Shown one piece after another: positions 1 to 6,944 of a stretch of DNA of 8,029 nt. Made by a program: the position numbers and the translations under genes. The stretch comes from a bacterium. Its GTDB lineage: Bacteria > Verrucomicrobiota > Kiritimatiellia > UBA8416. The stretch is from positions 1 to 8,029 of the forward strand of contig JAIFLS010000071.1 of assembly GCA_020048935.1 (NCBI GenBank), read 5' to 3'. How positions within the stretch are numbered: the stretch's first letter is position 1; each line of letters opens with the position of its first letter. The notes beneath the pieces were generated by a model that worked only from the letters and a program-made list of their open reading frames with translations, was not told where the DNA came from and ran no database searches.

Positions 1-60
1 GGATGCGGCCGCGACACTATCCGGCAGGACCGGCTGGCTTGTCAATGAATCAATCAGGCA

Positions 61-80
61 AAAAACATGCAAAAACATGC
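61..80. repeat. Tandem 10-bp repeat (aaaaacatgc x2)
   Basis: Two perfect head-to-tail copies of aaaaacatgc lie at 61-70 and 71-80, directly upstream of the proposed -35 box at 83. The A-rich halves could act like an UP element. The one-turn (10-bp) spacing would also suit two copies of a regulator bound on the same DNA face. The repeat is seen directly; its role is inference. Confidence 0.7.
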
Positions 81-82
81 TC

Positions 83-111
83 TTGCGTGGCGGCTGGTAG
101 TCCGGTACAAT
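83..111 (+). promoter_or_regulatory. Candidate sigma70-type promoter for the pilin operon
   Basis: A TACAAT -10 box (106-111) lies 17 bases downstream of TTGCGT (83-88), which keeps only the TTG of the TTGACA consensus. The -10 matches five of six consensus bases and the spacer is ideal. Transcription would start near 118, giving a leader of about 47 bases before the first pilin gene. It is the only good promoter-like match found ahead of the operon. The weak -35 next to the tandem 10-mer suggests possible activator dependence, which is inference. Confidence 0.45.
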
Positions 112-164
112 AAAAAGCGAGGTGGGTTCGTTTAAGGAGACAGGTCCGTATCTGGAGAACGGTT

Positions 165-332
165 ATGCCCTGCAGGTCGCGATATGGCAGTCGTGCCGGA
201 CAGACGATGATCGAGTATCTGATCATCGCCGCCATGCTGCTTGCCACGGTGCCGGTCATGGCGGTCTTCCTCAGGGCCCTGCGGCAGCAAAGTGCGCGCA
301 CGCTGGAACTGGCGGCTTCGGAGTACCCGTGA
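165..332 (+). CDS. Small Flp-type pilin-like protein (55 aa)
   Basis: Predicted small class III (Flp/Tad) prepilin, an inner-membrane precursor cut by a prepilin peptidase and then assembled into, or priming, the pilus. The 12-residue basic leader ends in Arg10-Ala11-Gly12, followed by Gln13-Thr-Met-Ile-Glu17-Tyr18. Gly before the cut, Glu at +5 and Tyr at +6 are the Flp hallmark. A hydrophobic helix spans about residues 15-36, and the tail is short and charged, ending EYP. The ATG at 165 is chosen because GGAG (154-157) lies 7 bases upstream. It ends 32 bases before the larger pilin gene. The helix contains a proline (Pro30) and the mature part is only about 43 residues, so it may be a minor pilin rather than the main subunit. 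The motif is clear; the exact role is inferred. Confidence 0.75.
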   Translation: MPCRSRYGSRAGQTMIEYLIIAAMLLATVPVMAVFLRALRQQSARTLELAASEYP

Positions 333-349
333 CACAGCAACACAACAAC

Positions 350-357
350 AGGAGGAG
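350..357 (+). promoter_or_regulatory. Very strong ribosome binding site for the main pilin
   Basis: AGGAGGAG lies 7 bases before the ATG at 365. It is the strongest Shine-Dalgarno sequence in the window together with that of tadB. It fixes the start of the 82-aa pilin over the upstream in-frame GTG at 122, and fits a highly translated structural subunit. Confidence 0.8.
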
Positions 358-364
358 TCGGAAC

Positions 365-613
365 ATGAGCAGGAACAGGAAGAGCGGACAGACCATGGTG
401 GAGTACATCATTATCGTCGTCATCATCGCGATTGCCGCGATTGCCATCTTCGGCATTTTCGGCGACACCATCCGGCAGAAGCTCGGTGGCGCGGTCAGCG
501 AGCTGGGCGGGGATACCGGGGCGGCGGCAACGGCTGTCGGCGAGACGGGTGACTCGCAGCAGTGGCTTAAGGATCTTGGCTCGGACGGAGCCGGCTCGGG
601 CAACGGCAACTGA
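365..613 (+). CDS. flp: Flp-type pilin, likely major subunit (82 aa)
   Basis: Predicted Flp pilin, the building block of Tad pili used for surface adhesion and biofilm. A short basic leader (MSRNRKSG) ends at Gly8, then Gln9-Thr-Met-Val-Glu13-Tyr14 gives Glu+5 and Tyr+6, followed by a strongly hydrophobic Ile/Val/Ala-rich helix to about residue 33. The rest (about 34-82) is hydrophilic and Gly/Ala/Ser-rich, ending GSGNGN. The length fits the family (about 50-80 aa). The start is set by AGGAGGAG 7 bases upstream. It follows the 55-aa pilin by 32 bases and precedes a TadE-like gene by 13 bases. Its strong ribosome site and position nearest the promoter after the small pilin make it the best candidate for the major subunit. 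Needs a prepilin peptidase, not encoded in this window. Confidence 0.85.
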   Translation: MSRNRKSGQTMVEYIIIVVIIAIAAIAIFGIFGDTIRQKLGGAVSELGGDTGAAATAVGETGDSQQWLKDLGSDGAGSGNGN

Positions 614-626
614 AACGGCGGTTGCC

Positions 627-1298
627 ATGTCACGCATACGCGGATGGAGAGGCCCCGGCGCACGGCGCGCCGGGGGGCGTAGGCGTGCCGGTCAGTCCTT
701 GATCGAGGCCTGTCTGGCGCTGCTGATCCTCTGTCTGGTGTTCATGGGTTTCTTCCAGGTCTCGCAACTGATCGGTGCCCGCCAGGTGCTGTATCATGCG
801 GCGGCTCGCGGGGCGCGGGCGAAGATGGTCGGGTTCAACCGCTTCATGGTGGACAAGGCGATCCTGGTGGCGGCGATCCCGAATGCCGGACGCATGATCC
901 AGCCCGACATCGCCAACGAGGACACGGCCCTGCGCGAGTGGCTTGCGACTGAGCGCGCCGGCGTGGTCTGGGACCGCGTGATGGAGGCGGATCCCGGCAT
1001 GGCGGACGTGCACGAGGTCGAGCGCGCCCGCATCCCGGATTTCATGGGGGCCGAGTATTGGCCCTGGGCATTCGCCGTGCTTGACTACGATCACTGGGAT
1101 ACCGTACGCGCCACCGTGCCGGGTATGATGAACGACGGGGCGCCGCTGGATGTGAGTGTCCGCCAGCAGATCGACCTGCGCCGGTTGTTCGGCGTGGGGA
1201 TCTACCGCCTGTTCTATGCCGAGGATATTCTTGAACTCGAGGGGGAGTCGCGCCTGGAAGCGCATTACCCGCTCTATATAGAGGACAACAACTGGTGA
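627..1298 (+). CDS. TadE-like pilus assembly protein (223 aa)
   Basis: TadE-family pseudopilin: an N-terminal anchor with a globular part outside the inner membrane, needed for Tad pilus formation in studied systems. The Arg/Gly-rich leader ends in Arg20-Ala21-Gly22. Then Gln23-Ser-Leu-Ile-Glu27 keeps Glu+5, and a hydrophobic helix runs to about residue 50. The VSQLIGARQVLYHAAARGAR stretch after the helix resembles the TadE pattern in which small Ala-rich residues follow the anchor. The rest is acidic and aromatic (WPW, YDHW). ATG 627 is chosen because it leaves the motif intact and lies 13 bases after the pilin stop. Its Shine-Dalgarno is poor, so coupled translation is likely. The end overlaps the next gene by GTGA. 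A GC-only hairpin (653-675) sits in the leader codons. Confidence 0.75.
   Translation: MSRIRGWRGPGARRAGGRRRAGQSLIEACLALLILCLVFMGFFQVSQLIGARQVLYHAAARGARAKMVGFNRFMVDKAILVAAIPNAGRMIQPDIANEDTALREWLATERAGVVWDRVMEADPGMADVHEVERARIPDFMGAEYWPWAFAVLDYDHWDTVRATVPGMMNDGAPLDVSVRQQIDLRRLFGVGIYRLFYAEDILELEGESRLEAHYPLYIEDNNW
653..675 (+). other. GC-only hairpin at the pilin/tadE boundary
   Basis: A perfect 9-bp stem (653-661 pairs with 667-675, arm ccccggcgc) encloses the 5-base loop acggc. It lies 40 bases after the pilin stop, inside the first codons of the TadE-like gene. It has no following T-run, so it is not a standard terminator. It could shield the 3' end of pilin mRNA or slow translation of the downstream genes, which would help pilin outnumber the minor proteins. 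It may also simply reflect Arg/Gly/Pro codons in GC-rich DNA. Confidence 0.5.
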
Positions 1299-2839
1299 GG
1301 ACGAGCCTTTCAGCACGATTCAAGGCCATTGTTCGGGCTGCCCTCCGGCCTTGTGCCGGTGGAAGCAAACGTTTTCTGCAGAGCCAGCCATCCCCCGAGT
1401 TTTCATCACCATCGGCGCAAGACCGAAGGGATCACCAGCGTCGCTCGGGGCAGGTGATGGTCTTCTTCATCATGATCGTCGTGCTGCTCACCTTCACCGC
1501 GCTCTGGAACTTCGACCTGCAAAAACTCTTCCGCGTCAAATCCGTGACACAGAATAGCGGCGATGCCGCCGCGCTGATGGCCGCCCGCTGGCAGGCGATC
1601 TCGCTGAACCTCGCCGGTGATATCAACCTGCTGCAAGTCATCGCCCTGAGCGAAGGCGACACGGCCGCGCTGGGGGCTATCAGCAACCTGCAGGCGCGTC
1701 TGCGCTTTACCGGTCCGATGACGGCTATGCTCGCCTCCCAGCAGGCCGCCAAGAACAACGGACTGCACGTGAATCCGGAATACACCGCCTTTCTTCATGA
1801 ACACGCCGTGCGCGTGCGCGAGGAGTACCCGACCGCCGTGGGTGCCGACGGCGAGATGCTCTTTCCCGAACCCTGGCCCGGTGCCTGGCAGGTCTACAGC
1901 CGCATGATCGAGACCGTCGCCGATGACGGGGTTGCCGCCGCGCCGGACAACATGCGTCTCTACAGCGACCATGACACCGGCGGGCACATGTTGTATGATG
2001 TCGGCTTCTACGAGGCGATTGCCGGGCGCAACTGGTGCTGGTTCCACTTCAATGCCCCGACGCTGCTCGAGGATTACGTGAACTTCTTCCCAGCCTGGTG
2101 GCCGCCGCTGCCGGAGCCGCCGCGCAGCGATGTCAGCAACAGCGAGTTCTACGGCTTGCGCCTGGATTCGACCGTGCGTTCGATGGAGGGATTCGGGCTG
2201 ACGGCCGATGAGGTGGCCGGACGGGCGACCGAACGCGGTCTCAGCGGCGTGGTCAACGAGACGGGCATGACCACCGACGTGGCCTGGGTGGTGTACGACG
2301 GGAGCTGGGGCGCATGGGATGCGGCCTCGACGTCAGGCGAGTATCCGTTCCCGTTCTCCGGTTCGGTGCGCGATGTCTACAACTACGCCGGAGCCGATGC
2401 CGCCGTGCGCGTGGAGGCTACCGCCGGCCGGCTGACCCCTGGCGGCGGCGGTGCTTCGATCTCCAACACGCTGACCTGGACCTCTGCCGCCAAACCCTTC
2501 GGCTCCCTGGAGGGAGAACAGTTGCCGACAGCCTACCGGCTGGTGTTGCCCGCCTTCAGTGATGTGCGACTGATCCCCGTGGATACCTCGTCCGCACCGG
2601 CGGCGGGCGGCTTCAACCTGGCCTGGCGCGAGCATATCGAGCAGCACTTGCCCGGCTACATGGAGGATGGCCCCTTCTCCACGCCGTCCTCCTGCTGGTA
2701 TTGCCGCCAGCTTCGGCGATGGGAGGAAGTGGGATTCCGGCAGACAGGCGCGGATTGGCTTCGGCTGAATTCGGACCAGTGCCGTCCGACCGGCGGTGGC
2801 GGTGGCGGCGGATCGGGAGGGTCACGTCGTGGACACTAA
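1295..2839 (+). CDS. TadG-like pilus-associated protein (514 aa)
   Basis: TadG-type protein: a single N-terminal anchor and a large extracytoplasmic body. After Arg50-Ser51-Gly52, the segment Gln53-Val-Met-Val-Phe57 starts a hydrophobic helix to about residue 70. NSGDAAALMAARW then follows, matching the Q-x-A-x-D-A-A-A-L-A signature after the anchor in TadG/TadE-like proteins. Position +5 is Phe, not Glu. The body is rich in Trp, Tyr and Pro; near the end are a Cys467-Trp-Tyr-Cys470 pair, Cys496 and a seven-Gly run (about 500-506). The GTG at 1295 overlaps the previous stop and has GAGG (1281-1284) upstream. It gives an unusually long 52-residue leader, and no better in-frame start is seen before the motif. 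The 3' end overlaps the next gene by 11 bases. TadG class is likely; I recognise no enzyme domain. Confidence 0.7.
   Translation: MRTSLSARFKAIVRAALRPCAGGSKRFLQSQPSPEFSSPSAQDRRDHQRRSGQVMVFFIMIVVLLTFTALWNFDLQKLFRVKSVTQNSGDAAALMAARWQAISLNLAGDINLLQVIALSEGDTAALGAISNLQARLRFTGPMTAMLASQQAAKNNGLHVNPEYTAFLHEHAVRVREEYPTAVGADGEMLFPEPWPGAWQVYSRMIETVADDGVAAAPDNMRLYSDHDTGGHMLYDVGFYEAIAGRNWCWFHFNAPTLLEDYVNFFPAWWPPLPEPPRSDVSNSEFYGLRLDSTVRSMEGFGLTADEVAGRATERGLSGVVNETGMTTDVAWVVYDGSWGAWDAASTSGEYPFPFSGSVRDVYNYAGADAAVRVEATAGRLTPGGGGASISNTLTWTSAAKPFGSLEGEQLPTAYRLVLPAFSDVRLIPVDTSSAPAAGGFNLAWREHIEQHLPGYMEDGPFSTPSSCWYCRQLRRWEEVGFRQTGADWLRLNSDQCRPTGGGGGGGSGGSRRGH
1342..1362. repeat. Small hairpin in the TadG-like leader codons
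   Basis: An 8-base stem with one mismatch (1342-1349 against 1355-1362; ccNccggc / gccggNgg) has a 5-base loop. It falls in the part of the gene encoding the unusually long leader (residues 1-51). A REP-like insertion could explain the extra leader sequence, but only one copy is present in this window, so this is a guess. Confidence 0.3.
2815..2821 (+). promoter_or_regulatory. Ribosome binding site fixing the second TadE start
   Basis: GGGAGGG lies 7 bases before the GTG at 2829, inside the Gly-rich end of the TadG-like gene. It favours 2829 over the in-frame GTG at 2796, which lies within a GGC/GGT repeat and has no comparable site. Confidence 0.65.
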
Positions 2840-3362
2840 TCTTCAAAGAAATCACCGACGCGGGCAGGCGATGATCGAACTGACCACCGGCATGCTGGTG
2901 CTGATCGTGCTGGCGGCCATCCTTTTCCAGTTGACGCAATTCGTTCGTGTGGGTCACGAGACGGCGGTGCGCGCTCGCTCGCTGGCCGGTGAGCTGGCCC
3001 TGCAGGACACGCCGTATTCGGTGACTGCCGCCTATATCGCCGAGATCGAGACGGGGCCGGACGGCAAACCCTATACCCGTGATGATGAATTCCAGGCGGC
3101 GGACCCCGGCCTCTACAATGACGGGATTCTCGAACCCCTTGCCGGTGATCCGGCGGATTGGAACACGCTGGATGCCGTTCCCGGCAACGCGTTCTCCGAG
3201 CTGCGCGCCAGTGCAAGCCCGATCTCGATCTTCGGTCTGCTGCGCGGTGAAGATAACGACGATGTCGATCTCCTGCCCGCCGTCCAGCACCTGCTTTACC
3301 GCGCGGAAAGCATCCGTATCGAGGAGACCGTCTGGATGCCATGGACAAGGGGGGTCTATTGA
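2829..3362 (+). CDS. Second TadE-like pseudopilin (177 aa)
   Basis: TadE-family pseudopilin, expected to be anchored in the inner membrane with its C-terminal part outside. The basic leader ends Arg10-Arg11-Gly12; Gln13-Ala-Met-Ile-Glu17 preserves Glu+5, and the hydrophobic helix runs to about residue 37. The segment after it (VRVGHETAVRARSLAGELAL) resembles the post-anchor part of TadE proteins. The remainder is acidic with no catalytic motif that I recognise. GTG 2829 is preferred because of GGGAGGG 7 bases upstream; it overlaps the TadG-like gene by 11 bases. The tail (MPWTRGVY) is encoded at the edge of a probable insertion: reading through the downstream direct-repeat copy instead would give MPWTRGAF and a stop at the same codon. 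A TadE-TadG-TadE order implies three different pilin-like accessory proteins. Confidence 0.7.
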   Translation: MDTNLQRNHRRGQAMIELTTGMLVLIVLAAILFQLTQFVRVGHETAVRARSLAGELALQDTPYSVTAAYIAEIETGPDGKPYTRDDEFQAADPGLYNDGILEPLAGDPADWNTLDAVPGNAFSELRASASPISIFGLLRGEDNDDVDLLPAVQHLLYRAESIRIEETVWMPWTRGVY

Positions 3363-4201
3363 ACGACTTTCAAAACGACCAATGGCTCGCGAGGACGCTC
3401 GCCCTCCCCTCAGGGCAATCACGCGTTATTGATGACATGGGAGAGCGAGCGTCCTCGCGAGCTGCGTGTTTCAAGGGGGGCCTTCTGACCCGATTACCAA
3501 GGTGCCTGACTGCTCTGTTATTGCTGGTTGTGCTGGGCACAGCCTCACACGCGCGGGTCTTCACCCGAAGTGTGGCAAGTGACGATGTTCCCGCGTTCCT
3601 CGAGCAGCTTGGCGGTCGGACCGCCTACCGGGCACCGGTGCGGATCAACGGCGAGGACGCGCGGTTGCAGGTGATCGGCTTCGATGATCCGAACGACGCG
3701 CGCGCGGCGGAGATCCGTGCCGTGCTGAAGCTGGACCCGTCGGCGCTCGGCGCCGACGCCCTCTACACCATCGCGGGGACGGACCGGGTGACCCGCCTGC
3801 TGCTGTTACGTCCGGGCGGCGGTGTGCAGACCTTGGCGGTGGTGATCGAGCAGGGGGCGGATGCCTTTCGCCGCCGTCGCTCTGGCGGTGGCATCGCGGC
3901 GCGGGTGCTGCCCCTGCCGGTCTATCCCGGCAGCACGCCCGGCCTCCAGGCCGAGAACGAGGATACCGGAATGATCTTCGGCACCTTCTCCGCTCCGGCG
4001 GCGGCCCCGGAGCAGGTGACGGCCTTCTACCACGCCGCGCTGGCCGCCGCCGGCTGGCAGCCGATGTTCCCGGATGCCGATCCGTCCGGCGCCCGGCTTT
4101 ATCTGCGCCGCGACGCCCTCTGTTTCGTGCTGGCGGCCCCGGGCGCTTCGGGCAGTCACATATCGTTGTTGCACAAATCCCTGAAAAACCCTAAAGATTA
4201 A
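3341..4201 (+). CDS. Exported protein of unknown function in Tad operon (286 aa)
   Basis: I do not recognise the family. The hydrophobic segment (about 55-68) ends with TASHA and looks like a signal peptide cut after Ala71. About 72-175 forms an alpha/beta-looking part (LQVIGFDD, VTRLLLLRP, LAVVIE). A Gly/Arg-rich linker follows, then about 193-280 carries YPGS, FY(229-230) and GW(238-239), a pattern seen in small exported proteins where a YPG strand precedes a V-x-x-FY-x-x-x-L-x-x-x-GW helix. Start options: ATG 3341 (22-base overlap with tadE), TTG 3359 (280 aa, with AAGGGGGG ahead and a TTGA overlap) and ATG 3437 (254 aa, no good ribosome site). ATG 3341 is probably the ancestral start: without a 42-codon insertion the protein would begin MDKGGLLTRLPRC, directly before the signal peptide. 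It likely acts in the periplasm with the pilus proteins (inference from context). Confidence 0.7.
   Translation: MDKGGLLNDFQNDQWLARTLALPSGQSRVIDDMGERASSRAACFKGGLLTRLPRCLTALLLLVVLGTASHARVFTRSVASDDVPAFLEQLGGRTAYRAPVRINGEDARLQVIGFDDPNDARAAEIRAVLKLDPSALGADALYTIAGTDRVTRLLLLRPGGGVQTLAVVIEQGADAFRRRRSGGGIAARVLPLPVYPGSTPGLQAENEDTGMIFGTFSAPAAAPEQVTAFYHAALAAAGWQPMFPDADPSGARLYLRRDALCFVLAAPGASGSHISLLHKSLKNPKD
3346..3480. repeat. Inserted 126-bp hairpin repeat with flanking direct repeats
   Basis: The 9-mer caagggggg occurs at 3346-3354 and again at 3472-3480. The similarity continues imperfectly on both copies as nCTnnTGA, and both encode K-G-G-L-L in the downstream gene's frame. The spacing is 126 bases, exactly 42 codons. 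Between the copies lies a strong inverted repeat (3385-3408 / 3439-3462). Removing one repeat unit would leave the TadE-like gene with the same stop position and give the downstream gene a short normal signal peptide. This looks like insertion of a small non-autonomous repeat with duplication of its target. Which element made it cannot be told from one copy. Confidence 0.6.
3385..3462. repeat. 24-bp inverted repeat (23/24) with 30-base loop
   Basis: Arm 3385-3408 is the reverse complement of 3439-3462 except for one base (a C/T difference near the inner end). The loop of 30 bases (3409-3438) contains a near-palindrome around acgcgt. The arms are GC-rich with gcgaggacgctcg as core. The repeat is translated as part of the exported protein (ARTLALPSG...MGERASSRA). 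Core and layout resemble dispersed REP-like repeats in high-GC PVC-group genomes, from memory and unverified. Confidence 0.75.
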
Positions 4202-4351
4202 AGGCGTGCTGTCAAAAATTGAATGGGCAAAAAGTATGAATAGGGAAATCGGTTAACGAGAACGGCGACGAGAACGGTGAACGATTATGTTGCCCGCGAC
4301 TCGTAATCCGTTCTCGTCGCCGTTCTCGTTGACCGAAATAGAGGGGAGAAT
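4202..4351. other. Intergenic gap between exported protein and cpaB
   Basis: This is the only sizeable gap in the cluster. It contains an A/T-richer stretch (about 4211-4248) with no convincing -35/-10 pair, a strong inverted repeat (4249-4336), and the cpaB ribosome site AGGGGAG (4342-4348). An internal promoter for the machinery genes could be present but I cannot support a specific one. Confidence 0.5.
4249..4336. repeat. 29-bp inverted repeat (28/29) with 30-base loop
   Basis: Arm 4249-4277 is the reverse complement of 4308-4336 with a single mismatch (t4253 against c4332). The loop is 30 bases (4278-4307). Each arm has an internal direct repeat, acgagaacgg, at a 12-base period. It ends 15 bases before the cpaB start and 5 bases before its ribosome site. 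No T-run follows on the + strand, so a standard intrinsic terminator is unlikely. More probable are a mobile or dispersed palindromic repeat, or a structure that affects mRNA ends or cpaB translation. Confidence 0.8.
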
Positions 4352-5179
4352 ATGAAAGAGAAAATCACACTGGCGGTTTCGTTGCTGATGGGGATCATCG
4401 CGTTGCTGATTACCACCCGCTACATCAAGCAGAAGGAGGCGGCGCTCAACCTGGAATTGCAGAAGATCTATGATGGCGCACGCAAGGTTTCGGTGGTTGT
4501 GGCCGCCGATGCCATTCCCGCCGGCACGGTCATCACCCGCAAGGACCTGGGTATGTTGAGCGTCTTCGAGTCTGCGGCGGGCAGCCATGCCGTCACCCCC
4601 GACGATGCGAATTTCGTGCTGGGCAAGAAGACCGTTTTCCCGCTGAAGCGCGGCGAGGTTCTTTCCTGGTCGTTCATCGAAGGCGGTGCTCCCGCCGCAT
4701 CCGGGCTCTCGGCGCTGGTCACGCCCGGCCTGCGGGCGGTGTCGCTGCCGATCGGCGGCGCCCAGGCCGTCAGCGGCATGGTGCGCCCGAGCGATCGCAT
4801 CGACGTGCTCGGGACCTTCTCGTTCCCGTCGAAAACGCAGCCGGATGTCATGGAGAACGTGACCCTGACCGTGCTGCAGGATGTGACCGTGCTGGCGACC
4901 GGCCAGACCACGGCCCGCCAGTTGCAGAGCACGCGCGGCGCGCGAGCCGAAGCGGGAAGTAGCTATAGCACGGTCACGCTCGAGGTGTCTGCCGAGGAGG
5001 CCGAGCTGCTCGTCTTCGCCCAGCAGATGCGCGGCAGCCTGACGCTGACGCTGCGCAACCCCGGCGATGTGACCTGGAAACGCGATCTGCCGTCGGTCAA
5101 CTTCGACCATGTGCAGAGTGAATTGCCGGCGATCAACCTGCGGCGCCAGCGCGATATCCGCCACAAGAGCAACCTTTAA
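4352..5179 (+). CDS. cpaB: CpaB/RcpC-like Flp pilus assembly protein (275 aa)
   Basis: CpaB/RcpC-family protein, a periplasmic inner-membrane-anchored factor thought to work with the outer-membrane secretin during Flp pilus assembly. Residues about 5-22 form the N-terminal anchor. About 45-110 form a SAF-type domain (KVSVVVAADAIPAGTVITRKDL, then GKKTVFPLKRGEVLSWSFI). About 120-250 match the CpaB/RcpC C-terminal region (GLRAVSLPIGG, V-x-P-S-D-R-I-D-V-L-G, then VLQDVTVLATGQ and VTLEVSAEEAELLVFAQQMRGSLTLTLRNPGD). The length is normal for the family. ATG 4352 follows AGGGGAG (4342-4348). It sits between the intergenic palindrome and the FHA-TadA gene, 13 bases ahead of the latter. The secretin gene that often follows cpaB is absent here. 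Family call is strong. Confidence 0.9.
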   Translation: MKEKITLAVSLLMGIIALLITTRYIKQKEAALNLELQKIYDGARKVSVVVAADAIPAGTVITRKDLGMLSVFESAAGSHAVTPDDANFVLGKKTVFPLKRGEVLSWSFIEGGAPAASGLSALVTPGLRAVSLPIGGAQAVSGMVRPSDRIDVLGTFSFPSKTQPDVMENVTLTVLQDVTVLATGQTTARQLQSTRGARAEAGSSYSTVTLEVSAEEAELLVFAQQMRGSLTLTLRNPGDVTWKRDLPSVNFDHVQSELPAINLRRQRDIRHKSNL

Positions 5180-5192
5180 CGGAGCCCCGCCG

Positions 5193-6940
<1,748 letters not shown>

Positions 6941-6944
<4 letters not shown>

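Larger units (their letters stand above)
1..164. other. Non-coding leader of the pilus operon
   Basis: I see no convincing gene here. Short open frames run in from the left edge in all three forward frames (stops at about 48, 109-111 and just before position 111), but none shows a recognisable protein tail, so I cannot say whether an upstream gene ends here. The stretch holds a tandem 10-mer (61-80), a sigma70-like promoter (83-111), an AAGGAG (134-139) not followed by a suitable start, and the GGAG (154-157) that serves the first pilin gene. Confidence 0.6.

Noticed and set aside
122..364. Longer start (GTG 122) for the 82-aa pilin
   Set aside because: It would run through the 55-aa pilin gene in another frame and bury the leader peptide; ATG 365 has AGGAGGAG 7 bases upstream.
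432..626. Longer start (432) for the first TadE-like protein
   Set aside because: The added sequence is an out-of-frame reading of the pilin gene and would place about 87 residues before the Gly-Gln motif.
630..1316. Minus-strand open frame opposite the first TadE-like gene
   Set aside because: No domain, no good ribosome site, and it fully overlaps a gene with a clear pilin-like motif and operon context.
3437..4201. ATG 3437 as the true start of the exported protein
   Set aside because: It lies inside the hairpin loop/arm without a ribosome site. The upstream ATG 3341 matches the direct-repeat copy that seems to be the ancestral start. It cannot be excluded as a secondary start.
4249..4336. 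Intrinsic terminator between the two halves of the cluster
   Set aside because: The stem is very long and the loop is 30 bases, and no T-run follows on the + strand; it fits a palindromic repeat better.
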